DNA of 64,000 nt, taken from the NCBI GenBank assembly GCA_965214635.1, contig OZ243964.1:62001-126000 (forward strand). Direction: 5' to 3'. Shown piece by piece: positions 26,693 through 36,601 of the stretch. This DNA comes from Bin90 sp965214635 (lineage in GTDB: Bacteria; Chloroflexota; Dehalococcoidia; Lucifugimonadales; JADFKI01). Under the pieces are notes generated by a model. The model had not been told where the DNA came from and searched no databases. It worked only from the letters and a program-made list of their open reading frames with translations. Both the position numbers and the translations under genes were made by a program. Each line of letters opens with the position of its first letter. The stretch's first letter is position 1.

Positions 26693-27844
26693 CTATGGCC
26701 CCTCTTCCCAGTATTGTGCGGGCGAACGCGGCGGGAACTGCCTGTATGGATAGGCGGCTAGGCGCTCTTCATCGAGGTCGATGCCCAGCCCGGGCGTGTC
26801 AGGGATGGCGATGTAGCCGTCATGCACCTCAAACGGGTTATGGGCGATGTCCCTGCCCAGCTCCTCTAGGTTGACGAAGTATTCGGTTATGAGGAAGTTG
26901 GGGATTGCCGCCGATACCTGTATGGTCGCCGCCAAGCCTACGGTGGTGCTGTTGAAGTTGTGCGGTGATATTACCACGAAGTACGGCTCAGCCATCGCCG
27001 CTATCTCTTTCAGCTCAAGGATGCCACCCACATTGCACACATCGGGATTGAGGATGTCGGCAGCCTGCTTCTCGAACACCTCACGAAACTCGAACTTTGT
27101 GTAAAGTTCCTCGCCTGTAACCACAGGCAGGTTTATCTTTTGGCGCACGGATGCGAGGGCGTCGATGTTTTCGGCGAGGATGGGTTCTTCATACCAGAAC
27201 GGCTCGAAGCGCTCGATGGCGTGGGCGATGCGGACGGCGTGCATGGGCGCAAGCCGACGGTGCATCTCCACGAGGATGTCCACATCTTGCCCGACGGCGT
27301 CGCGAACAGCGCGCACATTTTCCACAGCGGCGCGCTCCACATCTTTGCCAACATAGGTGCGCCAGCGCCCGGGAATTGGGTCGAACTTGAGGGCGGTGAA
27401 GCCCATCTCTACAACCTCCGATGCGCGCCGAGCGAGCGAGTCGGGTGTGGGGTTGCCGCCAGACCAGCCATTCGCATAGACGCGTATCTTGTCGCGGCAG
27501 GCGCCGCCGATGAGCTTGTGTACGGGTGCGCCATATGCCTTGCCTGCGATGTCCCACATGGCTTGCTCCAAGCCGCTGATGGCGCAGTGATAGTCCATAG
27601 CGCCGCGCCGCCCGGCGAAATCGTCGTACGCCATTTGGATGAAGTGCTTGATGTTCGTAGGGTCGCGTCCTATGAGGTAGCGCTTGAGCTGCGCCACATG
27701 CGCCGTAATCTGCGTGTCGCGGTCAGACTGGGTGTAGCATTCGCCCCAGCCGTGGATGCCCTCGTCGGTCTCAATCTTGACGAAGCAGAGGTTCTTCGCT
27801 TTGCCGGGATGAATGAGGTGTGTGGTGATGTCAGTGATGTGCAT
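26693..27844 (-). CDS. Mandelate racemase/muconate lactonizing (enolase superfamily) enzyme
   Basis: A 383-residue enolase-superfamily enzyme, most like galactonate or gluconate dehydratases. The N-terminal capping domain has FVKIETDEGIHGWGE. The barrel carries the metal ligands in DILVEMH, FWYEEP and VTGEELYTK, and the likely general acid/base His in SPHNFNST. ALKFDPIPG provides the Lys-side segment. It lies 119 bases after the SDR gene on the same strand, so a sugar-acid oxidation and dehydration pair is likely. The exact substrate is uncertain. Confidence 0.88.
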   Translation of the reverse strand: MHITDITTHLIHPGKAKNLCFVKIETDEGIHGWGECYTQSDRDTQITAHVAQLKRYLIGRDPTNIKHFIQMAYDDFAGRRGAMDYHCAISGLEQAMWDIAGKAYGAPVHKLIGGACRDKIRVYANGWSGGNPTPDSLARRASEVVEMGFTALKFDPIPGRWRTYVGKDVERAAVENVRAVRDAVGQDVDILVEMHRRLAPMHAVRIAHAIERFEPFWYEEPILAENIDALASVRQKINLPVVTGEELYTKFEFREVFEKQAADILNPDVCNVGGILELKEIAAMAEPYFVVISPHNFNSTTVGLAATIQVSAAIPNFLITEYFVNLEELGRDIAHNPFEVHDGYIAIPDTPGLGIDLDEERLAAYPYRQFPPRSPAQYWEEGP

Positions 27845-27963
27845 AGAAAATCCTTCGGTCGGTTGTGAGTCGGAGGGTTGGTCTTTCAGTTTAAGTATTA
27901 GGCAGGAATGTGCGGTTAGTCTTTAAAATAGTTGAGCACACAGGTTGAGCACACAGAAAGATT

Positions 27964-28722
27964 TTACTGTGCCACCCAGCCGCCATCCACGACGAGTTCG
28001 CTGCCAGTTACGAATGATGCCTCGTCGGAGGCGAGGTAGAGTACGGCGTTGGCGATTTCGCGCGGTTCGGCGAACCTGCCGAGCGGGATACGCGAGCGCA
28101 TGATTGCGTAGGTGTTGGGGTCGGTGCGCCTTCTCTCCGTCATCGGTGTGATGACCGGCCCAGGGTGCACGCTGTTGACGCGAATGCCGTAGCTGGCGTA
28201 CTGAATGGCGGCGGCCTTGGTGAATATCCGCACTGCGCCCTTGGATGCCTGATACTGCGGGCTGCTTCTGTCTGTGGCGACGATGCCAAGCTGCGACGAT
28301 ATGTTGATGATAGAGCCGCCGCCCGCCCTTTGCATCTCGGGGATTGCCGCCTTCGTGCCAAGGAAGACGCCCTTGCCGTTGATGTCCATTACGCGCTGCC
28401 AGTCTTCCACAGATGTGTCTTCGATGATGCCGTCAATGCCGCCGATGCCGGCGTTGTTGACGAGAATGTCGAGCCTGCCGAAGCGCGACACGGTGGCGTC
28501 TATCGCCGACTGCCACTCTGCTTCGCTGGTAACATCCAAGCGTACGAAGATGCATTCGCCGCCGCTTTCGTTGATTTCAGTTTCGATCTTGCGCCCGTCC
28601 TGTTCAAGGATGTCGCCAATGGCTACCATAGCACCCTCATTTGCGAACAGACGCGCCTCCTCTGCTCCCATCCCGCGCGCACCGCCGCTGATGAACGCAA
28701 CCTTGCCGTCTAGTCTGCCCAT
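27964..28722 (-). CDS. Short-chain dehydrogenase/reductase
   Basis: A 252-residue classical SDR: the NAD(P) loop SGGARGMGAEEARLF (TGxxxGxG type with Ser-Gly-Gly), NNAGIGG, catalytic Ser in IINISS, YQASKGAVR with Tyr and Lys, and HPGPVITPM. It resembles glucose 1-dehydrogenase and 3-hydroxyacyl dehydrogenase members. The ATG is preceded by GGAGGACGAAA. It precedes the enolase-superfamily gene on the same strand. Confidence 0.92.
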   Translation of the reverse strand: MGRLDGKVAFISGGARGMGAEEARLFANEGAMVAIGDILEQDGRKIETEINESGGECIFVRLDVTSEAEWQSAIDATVSRFGRLDILVNNAGIGGIDGIIEDTSVEDWQRVMDINGKGVFLGTKAAIPEMQRAGGGSIINISSQLGIVATDRSSPQYQASKGAVRIFTKAAAIQYASYGIRVNSVHPGPVITPMTERRRTDPNTYAIMRSRIPLGRFAEPREIANAVLYLASDEASFVTGSELVVDGGWVAQ

Positions 28723-28939
28723 TTTCGTCCTCCGTGTGTCTTATCTGCGTAGTTGGTAATTGTGCGGTAGTGTACCATAGGGGGCATAGTGCAGATGCTT
28801 GCCTGTTTGTGCGGATTAGTCAAGCTGACGAAAGCCGTGTCCGCAGGATTAGAGCGATAGAAGTGTTGACGAACGCTAGGCGGATTTGTAGCATAGCGGC
28901 AGGCGACTGTTTGAGAGCCGAGCTTGGAGGGAAGGCTAT

Positions 28940-30349
28940 ATGAGTAGGCAGCAGGATGTTGAGCTGATGGCGCACCTGATGCGCCGCACAGGATTCGGGA
29001 CAACACAGAGCGAGATTGACGAATGTGTGGAGCGCGGCTATGACGCCAGTGTAGAACGCCTGCTGAACCCATCCGACCCTTCGTGGGTGGGCGACTATAT
29101 GGTGCGACGCTTCGACCACGAGGCGTCCGGCATGATAAATCATCCCGGCTCGGCTAGGAACTGGCTCTACCGGATGGTTACATCCACGGCTCCGCTGCAA
29201 GAGAAGATGACGCTGTTTTGGCACGGCATATTCGCTACAGGCATGCCGAAGGTCATCAATGGCAGGGTGCTGTCCGAACAGATAGACATGTTCAGGCGCT
29301 GCGGAATGGGGCGCTTCGATAAGCTGCTGTTGGAACTCGCAAAGAATCCGGCAATGATAGTCTGGCTGGATAATCAGGACAATCACAGACACGCCATCAA
29401 CGAGAACTGGGGGCGCGAGCTTCTGGAGTTGTTCAGCATGGGCGTCGGCAACTACACGGAGGAAGACATCAAAGAGTGTGCCAGGGCGTTCACTGGTTGG
29501 ACTATCGGCAACACCGAGTACATGATGGTGCGGTCAGCGCGCGATTCGGATTGGCCCTATGGTCGGATAGCATATCACTTCGAGCACCGAGCAGACGATC
29601 ACGACGACGGCGAAAAGACTTTCCTCGGACAGACAGGAAACTTCGACGGTGAGGACATTATAGACATCATTTGCGGTCAGGAATCCACAGCTCGCTTTAT
29701 CTCGCGCCACATGTATCACTTCTTCGTGGCAGACGAACCGCCTGTGCCGACGTGGCCCTACACGCCCCCGCGCGACATCGCCGCCATCGACACCCTTGTG
29801 GACACCTATTTCGAGAGTGGATACGACATCACCGCTATGCTGCGAACGCTGTTCAACTCTGACTTCTTCAAGGCTGAGGATGTTCGCTACGAAAAGGTCA
29901 AAGGGCCGGCAGAGTTCGCTGTGGGCATCTTGCGGATGAGCGGTGAGTTCGACACGCCGCGCCGCGAGATGATACTCCGTTTCAGGCAGATAAACTGGAT
30001 GGGGCAGGAGCTTAACAACCCGCCCAGCGTCGAGGGATGGCATCAGGGCACGGAGTGGCTAGACACTGGCACGCTGATGGAGCGCATAAACTTCGCATCA
30101 GAGCAGCTGGGAGATGTGAGCAAGCCCGGCGTGAGGGCTATGGCAGAGAGTATCGCCGCCGACGGGGGTGCTGTGTCCCCAGAGCAGTTGGTTGAGCGGT
30201 GCTTGGAGCATATGGGAGCGCTCATGGTGTCCGACGATACACGCGGAGCGCTGCTGAATCTTGCGAAGCAGGAAGACGCTCTATCTACGGAGAGCATAGC
30301 GCAAATGCTTAGGCTTACCGCCGCATCCCGCGAGTTCCAAAGAGTGTAG
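28940..30349 (+). CDS. DUF1800 domain protein
   Basis: A 469-residue protein of the DUF1800 family: MRRTGFGTTQSEID near the start, LYRMVTSTAPLQEKMTLFWH, NENWGRELLELFSMGVGNYTEEDI and HYFFV-like and PPSVEGWHQG segments later. The family's role is unknown; it is often encoded beside DUF1501 proteins. Here the next gene is an NHL-repeat protein instead. No signal peptide is evident. GGAGGGAAGG precedes the ATG. Confidence 0.9.
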   Translation: MSRQQDVELMAHLMRRTGFGTTQSEIDECVERGYDASVERLLNPSDPSWVGDYMVRRFDHEASGMINHPGSARNWLYRMVTSTAPLQEKMTLFWHGIFATGMPKVINGRVLSEQIDMFRRCGMGRFDKLLLELAKNPAMIVWLDNQDNHRHAINENWGRELLELFSMGVGNYTEEDIKECARAFTGWTIGNTEYMMVRSARDSDWPYGRIAYHFEHRADDHDDGEKTFLGQTGNFDGEDIIDIICGQESTARFISRHMYHFFVADEPPVPTWPYTPPRDIAAIDTLVDTYFESGYDITAMLRTLFNSDFFKAEDVRYEKVKGPAEFAVGILRMSGEFDTPRREMILRFRQINWMGQELNNPPSVEGWHQGTEWLDTGTLMERINFASEQLGDVSKPGVRAMAESIAADGGAVSPEQLVERCLEHMGALMVSDDTRGALLNLAKQEDALSTESIAQMLRLTAASREFQRV

Positions 30350-30356
30350 CGTTGAG

Positions 30357-31388
30357 GTGAGTGGTGTGAGCAACGAAACTGCTGTGGGCGTCCTAGAGTA
30401 TCTGACCACGCTCGGTATCATCGCCATGGAGGGGCGCGGCTTCGAGTACCCGACTGACATGGTTGCTGCGAGCAACGGTCGGCTGTATGTGGCAAACCGC
30501 TCGCGAGACTTCGGGGAGCGTGGTGTGCGCATCTGTGTGCTAGACATCGATAGCGAATACTATGGTACATTCGGGCATTTTGGCTACGAGCAGGGGCAAC
30601 TCATCTCTCCGATGTGCATAGCCGAGCACAGCGGTGGGCGCATCTATGTCAGCGATGAGTACACACACCGCATCAGCGCCTTTGAAGCCGACGGCGGCTT
30701 CGTGCGCGCATGGGGCGTTCACGGGAGCGGATTGGGCGAGATTGATGGCCCCTCGGGCATCGCTTTCGACGCTGCCGATAATCTATATGTAGCGGACACG
30801 CATAATAACCGCGTGCAGAAGTTCACCGCTGACGGCGTTTTCATACTCGCCTTTGGCGATGAGGGCGATGGTGAGGGACAGTTCAACCTGCCCTGGGGTG
30901 TGCATGTCGCTCCCGGCGGTGATGTGTATGTCGCCGATTGGGGCAACGATCGCGTGCAACGCTTCTCTGCCGATGGCGCTTTCATCGCCGCTTATGGTGT
31001 TTCGGGTAGGGCAGACGGCGAGCTGCTGCGTCCTTCGAGCGTGGCGGTAGATGAGCGCGGCTACATGTATGTGTCAGACTGGGGCAACGAGCGCGTGCAG
31101 GTGTGGGATGCGGGCGGTAGGTTCTTGCAGAGCCTCAGAGGCGAGGCGACCCTGTCGAAATGGGCGGCGAACTTTCTGGCAATCAACAGGGAAGAGGGCA
31201 ACGCTAGAGCCGGAGCCAACCTCGAGCCGGAGTTGGATCTCCCCAACCCTGATGACCCTCACGCACAGTCGGCACACATAGAGAAGCTCTTTTGGGCGCC
31301 AATGTCGGTGAAATTGGACGGATGCGGTAGGGTGTATGTAACCGAGGGCAACCGCCACAGGATACAAGTCTATCAGCGGATTTCGTAG
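30357..31388 (+). CDS. NHL-repeat beta-propeller protein
   Basis: A 343-residue protein built of about six NHL repeats, each with a core like GxIAFDAADNLYVADTHNNRVQKF (residues about 135-260). The repeats form a beta-propeller used for binding proteins, RNA or ligands. No transmembrane or signal segment is visible. The first GTG (30357) overlaps the end region of the DUF1800 gene's spacer; a second GTG at 30366 has GAGGTG upstream and is equally good. It is 7 bases after DUF1800 and surely co-transcribed. Confidence 0.88.
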   Translation: MSGVSNETAVGVLEYLTTLGIIAMEGRGFEYPTDMVAASNGRLYVANRSRDFGERGVRICVLDIDSEYYGTFGHFGYEQGQLISPMCIAEHSGGRIYVSDEYTHRISAFEADGGFVRAWGVHGSGLGEIDGPSGIAFDAADNLYVADTHNNRVQKFTADGVFILAFGDEGDGEGQFNLPWGVHVAPGGDVYVADWGNDRVQRFSADGAFIAAYGVSGRADGELLRPSSVAVDERGYMYVSDWGNERVQVWDAGGRFLQSLRGEATLSKWAANFLAINREEGNARAGANLEPELDLPNPDDPHAQSAHIEKLFWAPMSVKLDGCGRVYVTEGNRHRIQVYQRIS

Positions 31389-31536
31389 CGCCTGCCCCAA
31401 GACGCTTTCTCGATATCTACGAATGTGGCGGGGAGATGTTGCCCCGACTGGCAGATGCCCGTAGCAGGCGTGTTTGCGTAGCCACATTGCGTTCTTGGTG
31501 GGGACGCAAGTCTTATCCAAGACGAGGTTCGGAGTA

Positions 31537-32088
31537 ATGATCACCGCAGGGCGACTGATGACCGCCGATGAGCTGCTAGACATGCCCGACGACGGCTTTC
31601 GCTATGAGCTGGTGAGGGGAGTTGTCAGGAAGATGGCGCCTGCGGGACACACGCAGGGGAGGTACGCTTCTCGTATAGACCGCCGATTGGGGGCATATTC
31701 GGAGGACAATGGTCTTGGAGAAACCTATGTCGCTGAAGCCGGCTTCCTGCTGGAGACGAACCCGGATCATGTGAGGTCGCCGGATGTTGCATTCGTGAGC
31801 AGCGAGCGTGTTGCAGCGGTGGGTGATGCTCCGGGCTACTTCCCTGGCCCACCCGACTTGGCGGTGGAGGTGATTTCGCCAAACGACCGCTACTTGGAAG
31901 TTGATGAGAAGGTACAGGATTGGCTGGCTGCAGGTGTGCGGATGGTCGTGGCGGTGAACCCTCGCAACCGCACGGTAAAGGTACACAGCTCTGACGGACA
32001 GATAGTAACCCTGACCGAATCAGACATCCTAGATGGCGGGGATGTCGTCCCCGGCTGGCGAATGCCCGTCGCAGACATATTTGCGTAG
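31537..32088 (+). CDS. Uma2 family endonuclease-like protein
   Basis: A 183-residue protein of the Uma2/DUF820 family, a PD-(D/E)XK nuclease fold. It has MTADELLDMPDDG, YELVRGVVRKM, RSPDVAFVS, AVEVISPND and DEKVQDWLAAGVRMVVAVNP, in which the Asp, the Glu of AVEV and the Lys of DEKV form the predicted active site. The biological role is unknown; the family is amplified in cyanobacteria and Chloroflexi. The start could also be the ATG at 31558; the open frame begins at 31474. Confidence 0.88.
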   Translation: MITAGRLMTADELLDMPDDGFRYELVRGVVRKMAPAGHTQGRYASRIDRRLGAYSEDNGLGETYVAEAGFLLETNPDHVRSPDVAFVSSERVAAVGDAPGYFPGPPDLAVEVISPNDRYLEVDEKVQDWLAAGVRMVVAVNPRNRTVKVHSSDGQIVTLTESDILDGGDVVPGWRMPVADIFA

Positions 32089-32168
32089 CATAGAGCCATC
32101 AGCAATGTAACGGGGGATACTCGCTGTCCGTATCGACTGTGCGCCAATTGCTGACGGCTGAAAATCAT

Positions 32169-32876
32169 CTACCTGCCGATGAACGCCCTTGCGCCGTCTA
32201 GGAACAGCCGGTCGGCGCGCATCGCTGTCATCACATCGTCCGCCATGCGCCTGCCAGCGGCGTGAACAGCGTCCCGAACTGCTGCCTCGAACTCTTGCAC
32301 CTGTGGGTGGTTCGGCTGACCCTGCAAACCCATAGACTGGGCTATGTCCTGTGCGCCGGATGCGAACATGTCGATGCCGTCCACCGCCAGAATGTCTGCG
32401 ATGTTATCCAGCGATTCGATGTCTTCAAGCTGGGCGATGACGAGGATGTTGTCGTTGGTGTGCGCCATGTAGTCGGGGCCGGACGGGAAGTCGCTGAAGT
32501 ATGCGCCGCGCCCGGAGCCGAAGCTGCGGTGTCCGCGCGGCACATAGCGGCAGGCGTCGGCGAGTTGGCGCGCGCGTTCGCCCGTCGTGATGTGCGGTCC
32601 GGTTATGCCCATGATGCCCCTGTCCAAGAAGCGCAGGATGGTGGGCGCTTCGATGTCTGGCACGCGTGCCATCGGTGTTAGCCCCGCCATGTCGGCGAAG
32701 CGGCACAGGTCGTCCAGCATGTCCACTGTGAATGGCCCGTGTTCGCTGTCGAAAGACACAAAATCGAAGCCCGCCCTGCCAGCAAGCTCGATCAGCGTCG
32801 GAGACGGGAACGAAAATCCGCAGCCGTATGCCATTTCCCCTGCTTTCATTTTTGTTATCACATTGTTCACGCGCAT
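32169..32876 (-). CDS. HpcH/HpaI aldolase family protein
   Basis: A 235-residue class II pyruvate aldolase-like protein: FVSFDSEHGPFTVDML, MARVPDIEAPTILRFLDRGIMGITGPHITTGE and the later IDMFASGAQDIAQSMG. It would cleave 4-hydroxy-2-oxo acids to pyruvate or oxaloacetate and an aldehyde, using a divalent metal. The start at 32876 has GGGAGG seven bases upstream; the open frame extends to 33050 but that part has no family similarity. Confidence 0.88.
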   Translation of the reverse strand: MRVNNVITKMKAGEMAYGCGFSFPSPTLIELAGRAGFDFVSFDSEHGPFTVDMLDDLCRFADMAGLTPMARVPDIEAPTILRFLDRGIMGITGPHITTGERARQLADACRYVPRGHRSFGSGRGAYFSDFPSGPDYMAHTNDNILVIAQLEDIESLDNIADILAVDGIDMFASGAQDIAQSMGLQGQPNHPQVQEFEAAVRDAVHAAGRRMADDVMTAMRADRLFLDGARAFIGR

Positions 32877-33116
32877 GTGTGCCTCCCTCTTCGCATAGAT
32901 TGAATCGGTATGTCCGCCGCTTGCTGTGGCGCGGGCTAGTGTATCACGCGGAACATGCGGTTGGCATCCCGGTGCGCCGTAGTGCGGGGTGGAGATGTTC
33001 GCCCAAGCGGCAATAAAATGCGCCCATTTATCGTTGACGGCTATGGGCAATGGTTGCTATGTTGGTATTAGTATAAAACTTTTGTGCTGTTAATTCGGCG
33101 AGGAGCGAAATTTCGG

Positions 33117-34121
33117 ATGGAATATGCGGTTCGAACACAGGGTATAGGGCGCAGTTTTGATGGTGTGAAGGCGGTTGAATCGATAGATTTGAGTATTCCC
33201 AAGGGCGAAATATACGGCTTTCTGGGTCCGAACGGAGCGGGCAAGACCACACTCGTGCGGATGCTCGTTACGCTGCTGATGCCCACTGTGGGCAGCGCAA
33301 GTGTGGCGGGCTACGATGTGGTGCGCGACGCCACTGATGTGCGGCTGCGTATCGGCGTTGCCCTGCAAGAAGCTGCCCTCGATCTCAAGCAGACCGGGCG
33401 CGAGTTGCTGCGCCTGCAAGGGCGGTTGTACGGGCTTTCCGGCAAGGTTGTGAACGCTCGCATGGACGATCTCGCCGGGTTGGTGGACATCGGCGATGCG
33501 CTCGACCGCTTCATCGGCACATACTCCGGCGGGATGAAGCGGCGCTTGGATCTTGCGGCGGCGCTCATCCACAATCCGGAGGTGCTGTTTTTGGATGAGC
33601 CGACGACCGGGCTTGACCCCATCAGCCGGGCGCGCGTGTGGGAAGAGGTGCAGCGTATCAACGATGAGGTGGGGGTTACGATTTTTCTCACCACCCAGTA
33701 TTTGGAGGAAGCAGACGCCCTCGCCGACCGTGTGGGCATCATCAATCACGGGCGGCTGATGGCGGAGGGCACGCCCGCCGAACTCAAGCGTTCGCTCGGC
33801 AACGATGTCATTATCGTGCGCGTAGATGCGCCCGAGGGGATGCCGTCGGACGCGAATGATGGGATGTATGTGCGTGAGGCGGAGCGGGCAGTCGCCGGCT
33901 TGGATGGCGTGGTGGATGTGGACGCATCGGGCAGCGAAGTGGTCATCCAAGTCGCCAATGGTGCGGCAGAGATTAGCAATGTGGCGCTTGCACTCAATGC
34001 GCATCAGGTGAGCGTAAGCGAAATCACGCTGCGGACGCCCACGCTGGACGATGTGTTCCTAAGTGTAGCGGGCGCCCGTATGGAGCAGGAAGCAGAGGGC
34101 ACGACTTTGAATATGGATTAA
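33117..34121 (+). CDS. ABC exporter ATP-binding protein (DrrA-like)
   Basis: A 334-residue ATPase of the ABC-2 drug/antibiotic exporter type. Walker A GPNGAGKTT is at residues 37-45, the signature is YSGGMKRRLDLAAAL, Walker B is VLFLDEPTTGLDP, and the switch His region lies at FLTTQYLEEADALADR. The C-terminal 90 residues are the DUF4162-like extension of DrrA-type proteins. The ATG at 33117 follows AGGAG; a GTG at 33084 is less likely. The permease gene follows 48 bases later. Confidence 0.93.
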   Translation: MEYAVRTQGIGRSFDGVKAVESIDLSIPKGEIYGFLGPNGAGKTTLVRMLVTLLMPTVGSASVAGYDVVRDATDVRLRIGVALQEAALDLKQTGRELLRLQGRLYGLSGKVVNARMDDLAGLVDIGDALDRFIGTYSGGMKRRLDLAAALIHNPEVLFLDEPTTGLDPISRARVWEEVQRINDEVGVTIFLTTQYLEEADALADRVGIINHGRLMAEGTPAELKRSLGNDVIIVRVDAPEGMPSDANDGMYVREAERAVAGLDGVVDVDASGSEVVIQVANGAAEISNVALALNAHQVSVSEITLRTPTLDDVFLSVAGARMEQEAEGTTLNMD

Positions 34122-34169
34122 CGGGATGACTGCCCAACCGACAGACTAATTTTTACTACAATCCGGAGA

Positions 34170-34982
34170 ATGAGCGAATTGAATCATACGGCAATTTCTA
34201 ATCCGCAAATGATTGCGCGGCGAGCAGGATTCGCCGCCGATGTGATCTCGGTGGCGATAAGAGCGCTTCGCGCCATCCCGCGCGACATGGAAGCGATATA
34301 TCCGGCGCTGTTCATACCGATGTTCTTTTACGCTATCAACATCGGGGCGCTGCAAGATGTGGCAGAGCGCATCCCTGGCGTGGATTACAAGGCGTTCCAA
34401 CTGCCGGTGGCGATTATACTCGCCGTTACGGGCGTGTCGCGCGCGATTACACTGGTAACGGACATCCAGACGGGCTACTTCGACCGGCTGGCGCTGACAC
34501 CCATCAACCGCCTTGCGATGCAATTGGGGCTGACGGTGGCAGACTTCGTGCTGGTGATTGCGTTAGCGCTGCCTGTCGTCGCAGTCAGTCTCATCGTGGG
34601 GGTGCGGTTCGAGTCTGGGTTGCTGGGGATGATCCTGTTTGTGCTGCTGTCAGGATTTTGGGGGCTGGCGTACACTGGCTTCCCGTATGCGATTGCGTTC
34701 AAGACGGGCAACCCGGCGGCGGTTGGCACGAGCTTCCTGCTGTTCTTCCCGTTCGTGTTCCTAACAACCGTATATGTGCCACTCGAGGCGATGACGGGAT
34801 GGCTAGCCACGATAGCCACCTTCAACCCGGTAACCTATCTGCTGGCTGCGCTGAGGTCGCTCGTCAGCGTGGGCTGGGAACCGCTGGTGCTGGTGAAGGG
34901 CGTTGCTGCCATCGCAGGTGTTGGTCTGGTGAGCGGAACACTGGCGCTAGTGGCGCTGCGCGGACGGACGCGCCGCAGATAA
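34170..34982 (+). CDS. ABC-2 type permease
   Basis: A 270-residue membrane protein with six hydrophobic helices and the ABC-2 core (FNPVTYLLAALRSLV near the C-terminus, typical of DrrB-like permeases). Paired with the DrrA-like ATPase directly upstream it would form an exporter for a hydrophobic compound or lipid. The substrate is not evident. Confidence 0.92.
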   Translation: MSELNHTAISNPQMIARRAGFAADVISVAIRALRAIPRDMEAIYPALFIPMFFYAINIGALQDVAERIPGVDYKAFQLPVAIILAVTGVSRAITLVTDIQTGYFDRLALTPINRLAMQLGLTVADFVLVIALALPVVAVSLIVGVRFESGLLGMILFVLLSGFWGLAYTGFPYAIAFKTGNPAAVGTSFLLFFPFVFLTTVYVPLEAMTGWLATIATFNPVTYLLAALRSLVSVGWEPLVLVKGVAAIAGVGLVSGTLALVALRGRTRRR

Positions 34983-35136
34983 TCGGGCAGGCGGCTGTTC
35001 GCCGGTTGGCTCATCGGGCGCAGAGCGTCGCTTCTCGACCGGAACGAGAATGTCTCCGCACACATCCTGGGCTTGGGGATTAAGGCTGTGTGAATTGCTG
35101 TTAAGCGTCCGTAGCCTGTCAGTTTGGCAGATTTTG

Positions 35137-36423
35137 CTATGTCAGGTTCCAGCGGGGGTATGCCGCGGCTTCGGCGCGGAGGCGGTCGGCGAGCCAAGGG
35201 CGCACGGCTTCAGCGATGTAGAATGTGGGGCGCAGGAGATCGGATTCGGACGCAATCAGGTTTTCGGCGAGGGCGGCTTGCGCCAGCGTTGTGTGCGGCA
35301 AGATACGCGCTCCCACGCGCAGCACTGTAAACGCCGCATCGACACGCTTGAGGAACGCCAGCTTCTGTTCCACGCTGTGTGCGGATTCAGACGGCTCGCC
35401 GAAGGGCATGTTCATCGTGAACGGCAGCCCTGCGTCTCGGCATAGGCTTGCGGTTTCTTCCAGCGCAGCGAGGCGGTCTGCCAAGCCTACACCGCCGCTG
35501 CCGCCCTCTGCCATCAGCGCCAGCGAACAGCCCGACTGCTTCATAAGTTGCATCAGTTCGGGGTCGGCGTCGCCCGGGCGGATGTAGCTATTCCAGCGCA
35601 CGCGCAGTCCTGCGTCGATGATTGCGCTGCATACCGCTTTCGCATGTTTCATCGGCTTGTTGAAGCCGGAGTCGATGAAAAACACCTTGTTGATGTCGTA
35701 GTCGTCCCTGAGAGTGCGGATCTCGGCGACCACCTCGTCGGGAGGGCGAATGCGCCAGTCGCTGCCGTCGAATTTGGCGTCCGGACGGGGGTAATACGCC
35801 TGCGCTAGCTTGGTGATGACGCCCACACCGAAGCCGCTGCCATTATATGCGCGCATGTCCAGCAGGTCCAAGCGCGGCGCGCGATGAAACGCCGATGTGA
35901 ACCTGCCCTCGCTGACGGCTATACCTCCGCCGTTCGCATCGTCCGCGCGATAGACGATGCCCGGTATGTCGCGGTAATCGGCGTCGGCATCTAGGCGATT
36001 AAGCAGCGTGCCGAAGGCGTCCGCCGCATCTCCCACGATGCCGATGTCTGCCCCTACATAGTCGAAGCACTCCGATGGCATGATGCTGAATGCCGGCCCG
36101 CCGACTAGCACGGTGGCGGCACTGCGCTGGCGGATGGCGTCGATGATGGCGCGGACGCCGGGCAGATTCCACACTGGGTTCAGGCTGCTTTGGTTGTCTA
36201 GATTTCGTATGGACAGCCCAACGAGGTCTGGTTGGAAGTCGCCCACGACGGCGGTGGTTTCTGCGATTGCATCGTCAGCGAACATCAGGTCGAGCAGGCG
36301 CAGCGTGTGCTGCTGTTCGTCCACAGCGGCGGCGAGATATGCCAAGCCTATCGGCACGGGGCGCACCACCATCCGGTCCATAAACCGATCCGCCCGATTC
36401 GCAGCAATGAGTAGTACTTTCAT
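35137..36423 (-). CDS. B12-binding domain/radical SAM-like protein lacking the cluster cysteines
   Basis: A 428-residue protein organised like B12-binding radical SAM enzymes: a Rossmann-like N-terminal domain (VRPVPIGLAYLAAAVDE, VGLSIRNLDN, LVGGPAFSIMP) and a TIM-barrel part (DEVVAEIRTLRDDYDINKVFFIDSGFN, RWNSYIRPG, MAEGGSGG). At the place of the CxxxCxxC motif, after VITK, it reads LAQAYYPRPD with no Cys, so it cannot hold the usual 4Fe-4S cluster there. A non-catalytic paralogue or a changed function is likely. The ATG at 36423 has AAGG eight bases upstream. Confidence 0.8.
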   Translation of the reverse strand: MKVLLIAANRADRFMDRMVVRPVPIGLAYLAAAVDEQQHTLRLLDLMFADDAIAETTAVVGDFQPDLVGLSIRNLDNQSSLNPVWNLPGVRAIIDAIRQRSAATVLVGGPAFSIMPSECFDYVGADIGIVGDAADAFGTLLNRLDADADYRDIPGIVYRADDANGGGIAVSEGRFTSAFHRAPRLDLLDMRAYNGSGFGVGVITKLAQAYYPRPDAKFDGSDWRIRPPDEVVAEIRTLRDDYDINKVFFIDSGFNKPMKHAKAVCSAIIDAGLRVRWNSYIRPGDADPELMQLMKQSGCSLALMAEGGSGGVGLADRLAALEETASLCRDAGLPFTMNMPFGEPSESAHSVEQKLAFLKRVDAAFTVLRVGARILPHTTLAQAALAENLIASESDLLRPTFYIAEAVRPWLADRLRAEAAAYPRWNLT

Positions 36424-36601
36424 TGGGTTCACCTTTCCGTCGGGTTCTTAATCGATTGGTAGATAGCGACAAATTGTCGCTTGGCAGCCGGTCGGGCTAA
36501 CAGAACTATGCTTCTCGCAGCAAGCATACCACAGCGCTCACCTGTCGGGGGATGACGCAAAGATTTGCCCCAAAATTGCATGCGCGTAAGCGTGATGGCG
36601 T

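Noticed and set aside
26660..26700. U-rich end after the enolase-superfamily gene as a terminator
   Set aside because: A seven-base U-run is present on the minus strand but the bases before it do not form a self-complementary stem.
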